Of a stretch of DNA of 5,316 nucleotides, positions 1 to 3,370 are shown in pieces (within the stretch, counting starts at the first letter, position 1; each line of letters starts with the position of its first letter). The notes below the pieces were generated by a model. That model worked only from the letters and a program-made list of their open reading frames with translations, did no database searches and was not told where the DNA came from. Origin of the DNA: Ignavibacteriota bacterium (GTDB taxonomy: Bacteria > Bacteroidota > Ignavibacteria > Tepidaquicellales > Tepidaquicellaceae); contig PMIW01000043.1 of the NCBI GenBank assembly GCA_003158365.1, positions 9,749 through 15,064 of the forward strand, in the 5' to 3' direction. The position numbers and the translations under genes were made by a program.

Positions 1-66
1 CCTGTGCTTATACAGTTCGAGATAGTACTTGCTTGAAAACCAATCCTTATACCACTCTCTGCTCAA
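1..66 (-). CDS. 5' end of a probable class I SAM-dependent methyltransferase (partial)
   Basis: Only the first 22 codons are inside the window; the rest lies beyond position 1. Read on the minus strand from a TTG at 66-64, the peptide is open to the edge and rich in aromatic residues: W5, Y6, W9-F10, Y14-Y15, L18-Y19 and H21-R22. This W-x3-WF-x3-YY-x2-LY-x-HR pattern resembles the N-terminus of a group of Bacteroidota/Chlorobi SAM-dependent methyltransferases that start just before their Rossmann fold; that match is from memory. In-frame stops lie upstream (TAA at 78-76), leaving only two possible TTG starts, at 66 and 72, and no ATG. There is no Shine-Dalgarno sequence. The gene follows recR by 77 bases on the same strand, so it may be the tail of the same transcript. 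The substrate cannot be guessed. That it is coding is fairly likely; the methyltransferase name is moderate. Confidence 0.55.
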   Translation of the reverse strand, partial: MSREWYKDWFSSKYYLELYKHR

Positions 67-70
67 TGTC

Positions 71-96
71 AAATGTTAAATTATAAATGTTAAATT
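71..96. repeat. 12-base direct repeat between recR and the methyltransferase
   Basis: The 12-mer aaatgttaaatt occurs at 71-82 and again exactly at 85-96, a 14-base period. A further short duplication, tgctct twice in a row, lies at 105-116. The rest of the 77-base spacer is AT-rich (for example two ATTAAT palindromes at 133-138 and 147-152) and shows no convincing terminator. The repeat fits the generally repeat-rich intergenic style of this window; no function is evident. Confidence 0.6.
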
Positions 97-143
97 CTAT
101 CTTCTGCTCTTGCTCTGTATTACTCAATATTCATTAATCATTA

Positions 144-755
144 CTAATTAATAGAGACTCTTCCCTCGATTGCCTTTGCAAGCGTAACTTCATCGGCAAA
201 CTCAAGGTCGGCACCAATAGGAATTCCTCTTGCTATGCGCGTTATCTTTATACTCAAAGGTTTTATAAGCTTATTAAGATACAATATTGTTGTCTCTCCT
301 TCGACAGTAGGATTTAAAGCTAATATCAGCTCTTCAACTTTATTATTATCGGATTCATCAAGCCTGTAAAGTAATTCTTTTATTTTAATATCATTTGGAC
401 CAATTCCATCCAGCGGAGAAATTCTTCCGTGCAGCACGTGATATAATCCCCTGTATTCATTTGTCTTCTCTATTGCATAAACGTCCTTGGGGTCTTCCAC
501 AACACATATAACGTTTCTGTTTCTTTTTTCGGAACTGCAAATTTTACATACATCATCTTCGGTAATATTGCAGCAAACATTGCAGAACTTTATTTTATCT
601 TTTATCTCGAGCAGTGCCTTCGATAATTTTTCAACTTCTTCTCTCGGCTGTTTGATGATGAACATTGCAAGCCGCTGTGCCGTCTTTCTTCCTATCTGAG
701 GAAGTTTGGATAACTCATCTATTAAAGATTCAAGCGAGTTAGATATATTGAACAT
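144..755 (-). CDS. recR: Recombination mediator protein RecR
   Basis: RecR acts in the cytoplasm with RecO and RecF to load RecA onto SSB-coated single-stranded gaps; it forms a ring-shaped tetramer that clamps DNA. The 203-residue length is normal for the family. The parts appear in the expected order. A helix-hairpin-helix region covers about residues 8-32 (LPQIGRKTAQRLA). A four-cysteine zinc motif follows at C58, C61, C70 and C73. A Toprim domain covers about 81-175, with E87 in VVEDPKD and the signature LNPTVEGETT at 147-156. The C-terminal GIPIGADLEFADE segment lies at 177-189. The ATG at 755 is the natural start because the helical N-terminus begins at once; no Shine-Dalgarno is visible. 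It ends with TAG at 144. It lies 84 bases downstream of ybaB, a pairing seen in many bacteria. No key residue is missing. Confidence 0.97.
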   Translation of the reverse strand: MFNISNSLESLIDELSKLPQIGRKTAQRLAMFIIKQPREEVEKLSKALLEIKDKIKFCNVCCNITEDDVCKICSSEKRNRNVICVVEDPKDVYAIEKTNEYRGLYHVLHGRISPLDGIGPNDIKIKELLYRLDESDNNKVEELILALNPTVEGETTILYLNKLIKPLSIKITRIARGIPIGADLEFADEVTLAKAIEGRVSIN

Positions 756-790
756 AGTTTTTTAAATAATTTCTAATTGCAAAACATTTT

Positions 791-830
791 TTAATCAGTA
801 CTTATCATTTCAAATCAGAGTTTATCTGCT
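791..830. repeat. Degenerate 10-base-period ATC(A) repeat in the recR leader
   Basis: In the 84-base gap between ybaB and recR, the trinucleotide ATC recurs at exactly 10-base intervals: 794, 804, 814 and 824. In three of the four units it is ATCA, preceded by A or T. The flanking bases vary, so this is a weak periodic pattern rather than a clean tandem array. It resembles the AATCA-type units found upstream of leuS. No Shine-Dalgarno or clear promoter for recR was found here. Confidence 0.4.
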
Positions 831-839
831 GTCAAAGCT

Positions 840-1175
840 CTAAAACCCCGGTAGGTTCAATCCCGGTATATTCGGCATCATACCTGCTGTTGCTTTTGAC
901 ATCTCGTCGTTAGCCATTTTTTGCGCGCTTTCAATTGCCTTGTTAATAGCTGCAATCAATAAATCTTCGAGCATTTCAGTATCATCCGAAGTCAGAATTT
1001 CTTTTTCGATTTCGATTTTTCTTATCTGTGTTTTTCCGTTAATCGTGACTTTGACCATTCCTCCGCCTGATTCTTCAGTCAGTGTCATATTTTCCAGTTC
1101 AGCCTGTATCTGGTCCATTTTTTCCTGCATCTTTTTTACCTGCTTAAGCATTCCCTGCATTTGATTTGGTTTCAT
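840..1175 (-). CDS. YbaB/EbfC-family nucleoid-associated protein
   Basis: YbaB/EbfC proteins are small dimeric DNA-binding proteins found in the nucleoid, commonly encoded beside recR and thought to help organise DNA or assist repair. From the ATG at 1175 the product is 111 residues, the usual size. The N-terminal third is a charged helix rich in K, Q, E and M (LKQVKKMQEKMDQIQAELE), consistent with the dimer-forming coiled segment. The middle holds the family hallmark G-G-G-M-V-K-V-T-I-N-G, and a second acidic helix contains LEDLLIAAINKAIESAQKMA. The tail is Met/Gly/Pro-rich and ends in PGLNLPGF, typical of the family. A TTG directly before the ATG (1178-1176) is an alternative start giving one more residue. 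The gene starts about 26 bases after the exonuclease stop and has the only strong ribosome binding site in the window. Confidence 0.95.
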   Translation of the reverse strand: MKPNQMQGMLKQVKKMQEKMDQIQAELENMTLTEESGGGMVKVTINGKTQIRKIEIEKEILTSDDTEMLEDLLIAAINKAIESAQKMANDEMSKATAGMMPNIPGLNLPGF

Positions 1176-1186
1176 CAATTATATTT

Positions 1187-1192
1187 CTCCTT
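1187..1192 (-). promoter_or_regulatory. Shine-Dalgarno site of ybaB
   Basis: On the minus strand AAGGAG lies at 1192-1187, with 11 bases before the ATG at 1175 and 8 bases before the in-frame TTG at 1178. The spacing is better for TTG, while the codon is better for ATG, so either may be used. It is the only clear Shine-Dalgarno sequence in this window. Confidence 0.7.
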
Positions 1193-1201
1193 AATTATTA
1201 T

Positions 1202-1915
1202 TTAAATATTTAAAATTGAATTCCATTTATTAAAAAGCTCTGCCGTTGCAAATACATCCCCTATGCAATAGTCGGCAATAACTTTAAACTCTTTATTTTT
1301 AAAAAGGTCTGCGACCATGTCTCCCTTAACCCCGTTTGCTTTCGGACTATCAATTCCAAGCTGTTTGCAATAGAAATCAAGCGAGAACTTTCTTCTTGCG
1401 CCCGTCGGTGAATGGCGGTTGAACGTCAGCTCCTTCAGCATATCTATATGGTATTCCCTGAAATTAAAATCACTTCCAGCCATCAGGTTTTTCGACGGCT
1501 CTATTCCAAGCCGGAAAGACCTCAGCATTATAAACGGACAATCGAATTCCCTTCCGTTGAATGTGATAAATAAATTATATCCGTTCTCTTTTATTATCTT
1601 CCAGAAAAGTTCGAGAATTTCTTTTTCACTCTTGCAGATATAATTTATATTTTCATTTTCGGATAATATCTCATCCGTTCCTTCCGCATTTACCAGAACA
1701 CAACCTTTATCCTTATTCAAATCCAGCAAACCAATCGCAACAAGCTGTGAAGTAAAAGGATTGAAAACAAGATTTTCAATAGCCTGTTTTTTTTCCTCTT
1801 CATCTTTGGCAAATTTTGTAAGGTATGTTTGCGTTTCTTCATCATATGATTCGAAATCGAAAGCCGCAACCTCGAGGTCGAATGATAATACTTTTCTTTT
1901 ACTAATATCAATCAT
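1202..1915 (-). CDS. Predicted 3'-5' exonuclease of the PolB exonuclease-like family (RNase H fold)
   Basis: The 237-residue product looks like the stand-alone exonucleases related to the proofreading domain of family B DNA polymerases (the DnaQ/RNase H-like superfamily). These use two metal ions held by acidic residues to remove nucleotides from 3' ends. All three exonuclease motifs are visible: Exo I is FDLEV with D13 and E15, Exo II is FNGREFDCP with N120 and D125, and Exo III is YCIGD with Y216 and D220. D158 in HIDML is a further acidic candidate. No polymerase domain follows; the protein ends soon after Exo III. I chose the ATG at 1915, which puts Exo I 13 residues from the start and leaves a 25-base gap after bshB1. 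A GTG at 1963 would add 16 residues and overlap bshB1 by 23 bases, but this looks unlikely. No Shine-Dalgarno is visible. The neighbours ybaB and recR suggest a DNA repair role, though substrate and partner are unknown. Confidence 0.85.
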   Translation of the reverse strand: MIDISKRKVLSFDLEVAAFDFESYDEETQTYLTKFAKDEEEKKQAIENLVFNPFTSQLVAIGLLDLNKDKGCVLVNAEGTDEILSENENINYICKSEKEILELFWKIIKENGYNLFITFNGREFDCPFIMLRSFRLGIEPSKNLMAGSDFNFREYHIDMLKELTFNRHSPTGARRKFSLDFYCKQLGIDSPKANGVKGDMVADLFKNKEFKVIADYCIGDVFATAELFNKWNSILNI

Positions 1916-1940
1916 AATATTTTTAAATAATGCTTTTAAT

Positions 1941-2654
1941 TCAAATATTAAAGAGCATTTCACTATCCAGCTTCAAATCCTCATAACAAAAGAACGGCTC
2001 GCCGAATTCAACACCAATCCTGAATCCGAAGAAATGTGCCCGCGCCGTAATGTCATCGAAAAATCTTTTATTGCTTATATAAGTTTCCGGTTCATTCTTT
2101 ATCTTTGGATTATAAAATTGCGATTCATAGCATTTTATCGCTTCGATCTTCTTTTCAAATACATCACTCACATCCATTATAAAACTTACGGGAATATCAT
2201 AAGCGTGACGGTAATAAAAAACTTTTTTCGGTCTGTAAGCAGTAAGTATTCCTGTTTTAATCTTTCTTAAACCTGAATAAAAAACCGCTTCGCTTATTAA
2301 TTTACTTGCACTAATATGGTCGGGATGCCTGTCCAATGGATACGGAGCAAAAATTATTTCAGGTTTATATTCACGAATCAGTTTAATAAGTTTCAGCCTG
2401 TTTGCATAATTATTCTGAATATCACCGTCTTTTAGACCGAGATTTTTTCTGAACTTGGCGCCCAGTACTTTTGTCGCTTTTTCAGTTTCTTTTTTTCTTT
2501 GTACAAGATTACCTCGTGTGCTGAGTTCACCTTTGGTCAAATCAATAATCCCTACTTTTTTCTCCGATTTCACGAGTTTGCAAACGGTACCTCCGCAGGT
2601 AAGCTCTATATCATCGGGATGAGAACCTATAAATAATGCGTCTGTTTTTTCCAT
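1941..2654 (-). CDS. bshB1: Bacillithiol biosynthesis deacetylase BshB1 (LmbE/PIG-L family)
   Basis: This cytoplasmic zinc hydrolase removes the acetyl group from N-acetylglucosaminyl-malate, the second step of bacillithiol synthesis after BshA and before BshC adds cysteine. The 237-residue length fits the family. The zinc and catalytic motif SHPDD is at 11-15 (H12, D14, D15). DLTKGELSTRG at 38-48 is the strongly BshB1-like substrate segment. RHPDH at 109-113 supplies the third zinc-ligand region (H110, H113). ESQF at 177-180 and AHFFGFRIGVEFGEPF near the C-terminus are also as expected. A related bacillithiol-S-conjugate amidase (Bca) shares the fold, but the DLTKGE-S-TRG signature favours the BshB1 group. 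It heads the leftward gene train. The ATG at 2654 is preceded by an AAGG only 4 bases away, a poor ribosome binding site. bshA and bshC are not in the window. Confidence 0.93.
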   Translation of the reverse strand: MEKTDALFIGSHPDDIELTCGGTVCKLVKSEKKVGIIDLTKGELSTRGNLVQRKKETEKATKVLGAKFRKNLGLKDGDIQNNYANRLKLIKLIREYKPEIIFAPYPLDRHPDHISASKLISEAVFYSGLRKIKTGILTAYRPKKVFYYRHAYDIPVSFIMDVSDVFEKKIEAIKCYESQFYNPKIKNEPETYISNKRFFDDITARAHFFGFRIGVEFGEPFFCYEDLKLDSEMLFNI

Positions 2655-2685
2655 TTTACCTTTTACCTATAAACGTTTAATATAG

Positions 2686-2714
2686 CAAATATTGATTTTT
2701 AATAAAATTGCAAA
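2686..2714 (-). promoter_or_regulatory. Possible Bacteroidota-type promoter for bshB1
   Basis: Read on the minus strand, TTTG at 2714-2711 is followed after 17 bases by AATATTTG at 2693-2686. This is one mismatch from the Bacteroidota -7 element TAnnTTTG, with a TTTG-like -33 element in roughly the right place. It would give a leader of about 25-30 bases before the bshB1 ATG. In DNA this AT-rich a chance match is quite possible, and the spacing is slightly short. Confidence 0.3.
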
Positions 2715-2717
2715 GAA

Positions 2718-2733
2718 AAAAATGTACGTTTTT
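2718..2733. repeat. Imperfect inverted repeat in the divergent spacer
   Basis: Five A residues (2718-2722) and five T residues (2729-2733) flank a central GTAC (2724-2727), with one mismatched pair (t2723/g2728). It lies just outside the possible bshB1 promoter. It could be a small operator, but A- and T-runs easily make such symmetry by chance. Confidence 0.3.
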
Positions 2734-2743
2734 CCCACTGAAT

Positions 2744-2759
2744 CTGATTTTTAAATCAG
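2744..2759. repeat. Perfect 7-base inverted repeat upstream of the HIT gene
   Basis: CTGATTT at 2744-2750 and its complement AAATCAG at 2753-2759 are separated by two T bases. The site ends 24 bases before the HIT start codon and could be an operator or a small stem in its leader. The AAATCAG arm matches the AATCAG units of the leuS upstream array, so it may instead belong to that repeat family. Confidence 0.4.
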
Positions 2760-2783
2760 TTATTTTAAATGTTTTACAGGATT

Positions 2784-3236
2784 ATGAAAAAAGAAGACTG
2801 CATTTTTTGCAAAATAACATCGGGAGAAATCCCATCCTATAAAGTCTATGAAGATGAGGATTTCATATGTATTCTGGATATTTTCCCGAATACAAAAGGA
2901 ATGACATTGCTCATTCCGAAAGAACATTACGATTCTTATGCATTCGATATGCCTGATGAGATGTATACGAAGTTCTTGCTTACCGCAAAGAAATTCGGAA
3001 AGGTAATGGATAAGAAGCTTGGCGTAATGAGGACGGCGCTTGTGATGGAAGGTATGGGTGTGAATCACGTGCATATAAAACTTTACCCACTGCACGGGCT
3101 AGGAAAGGATTTTAAGGCGATGATACCCGAAGGTGAGCATTATTATGAGAAATACAAGGGATACCTTACAACTTTATTGGGACCTAAAGCGGATGATGGA
3201 AAGTTGAAGGAAGTGCAGAAAATTTTAACATCCTGA
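2784..3236 (+). CDS. HIT-family protein (histidine-triad nucleotide hydrolase or transferase family)
   Basis: HIT proteins are small cytoplasmic dimers that bind nucleotides and usually hydrolyse or transfer nucleoside phosphates using a histidine nucleophile. The 150-residue product shows the family layout. CIFC at residues 6-9 forms a CxxC of the zinc-binding type, GEIPSYKVYEDEDFICILDIFP follows from residue 15, and LLIPKEHYDS includes H48. The active-site strand is NHVHIKLYPLHG, with H95 and H97. The canonical motif is H-x-H-x-H, but the third histidine is replaced by K99; H97 corresponds to the usual nucleophile and is kept. A further histidine is at H104. I chose the ATG at 2784 because MKKEDCIFCKI is a typical start; an in-frame ATG at 2769 would add five residues. 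Neither start has a good Shine-Dalgarno sequence. The gene is divergent from bshB1 and 134 bases ahead of leuS. The true substrate is not deducible. Confidence 0.9.
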   Translation: MKKEDCIFCKITSGEIPSYKVYEDEDFICILDIFPNTKGMTLLIPKEHYDSYAFDMPDEMYTKFLLTAKKFGKVMDKKLGVMRTALVMEGMGVNHVHIKLYPLHGLGKDFKAMIPEGEHYYEKYKGYLTTLLGPKADDGKLKEVQKILTS

Positions 3237-3248
3237 ATTAAGAGCTTT

Positions 3249-3285
3249 AACACTAAGAACACAAAGAACACTAAGTAACACAAAG
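3249..3285. repeat. 9-base-period tandem repeat array A (AACACWAAG x4)
   Basis: Four copies of a 9-base unit, AACACTAAG alternating with AACACAAAG, start at 3249, 3258, 3267 and 3277. One extra T at 3276 sits between the third and fourth copies. The T/A alternation makes a higher-order 18-base unit. It begins 12 bases after the HIT stop codon. Short A-rich repeats of this look (ACACAAAG, CACTAAG) are, from memory, frequent between genes in Bacteroidota-related genomes. The sequence alone does not reveal a function, and it forms no obvious hairpin. Confidence 0.85.
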
Positions 3286-3306
3286 AAGTTTAATTTTTTA
3301 AATTGT

Positions 3307-3368
3307 AATCAGTGAAATCAGAGTAATCAGTGATTCAGCGAAATCATATAAATCATACAAATCAGAGA
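3307..3368. repeat. 9-base-period tandem repeat array B (AATCA-type, x7) abutting leuS
   Basis: Seven degenerate copies of a unit with consensus AATCAgwgA start at 3307, 3316, 3325, 3334, 3342, 3351 and 3360. Six units are 9 bases and the fourth is 8. The TCA core is present in all seven, and the last unit ends 2 bases before the leuS ATG. The array therefore fills the place where a promoter or ribosome binding site would be expected, and no Shine-Dalgarno can be seen. Together with array A it makes up most of the 134-base HIT-leuS spacer. Confidence 0.85.
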
Positions 3369-3370
3369 TA

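Noticed and set aside
1916..1963. Longer exonuclease start at GTG 1963, overlapping bshB1
   Set aside because: The additional 16 residues have no family character, and the ATG at 1915 places Exo I at the usual distance from the N-terminus.
1761..2270. A 169-codon open frame on the plus strand across the exonuclease/bshB1 junction
   Set aside because: It lies opposite two genes with clear catalytic motifs, its peptide is a run of I/F/S/R without domain features, and such antisense frames arise readily in this codon usage.
2760..3095. A 111-codon minus-strand frame opposite the HIT gene
   Set aside because: The plus strand shows CxxC and HxH motifs in family order; the antisense peptide is His/Phe-rich with no recognisable family.
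3291..3306. Terminator after the HIT gene (TTTAA/TTAAA around a T-run)
   Set aside because: The stem would be about five A-T pairs only, too weak to support a terminator call.
3249..3368. CRISPR-like array
   Set aside because: Units are 9 bases with no unique spacers of CRISPR length; this is simple tandem repetition.
3237..3370. T-box or leader-peptide attenuator in front of leuS
   Set aside because: I found no run of Leu codons with a start, no T-box consensus and no terminator stem; the spacer is taken up by the two repeat arrays.
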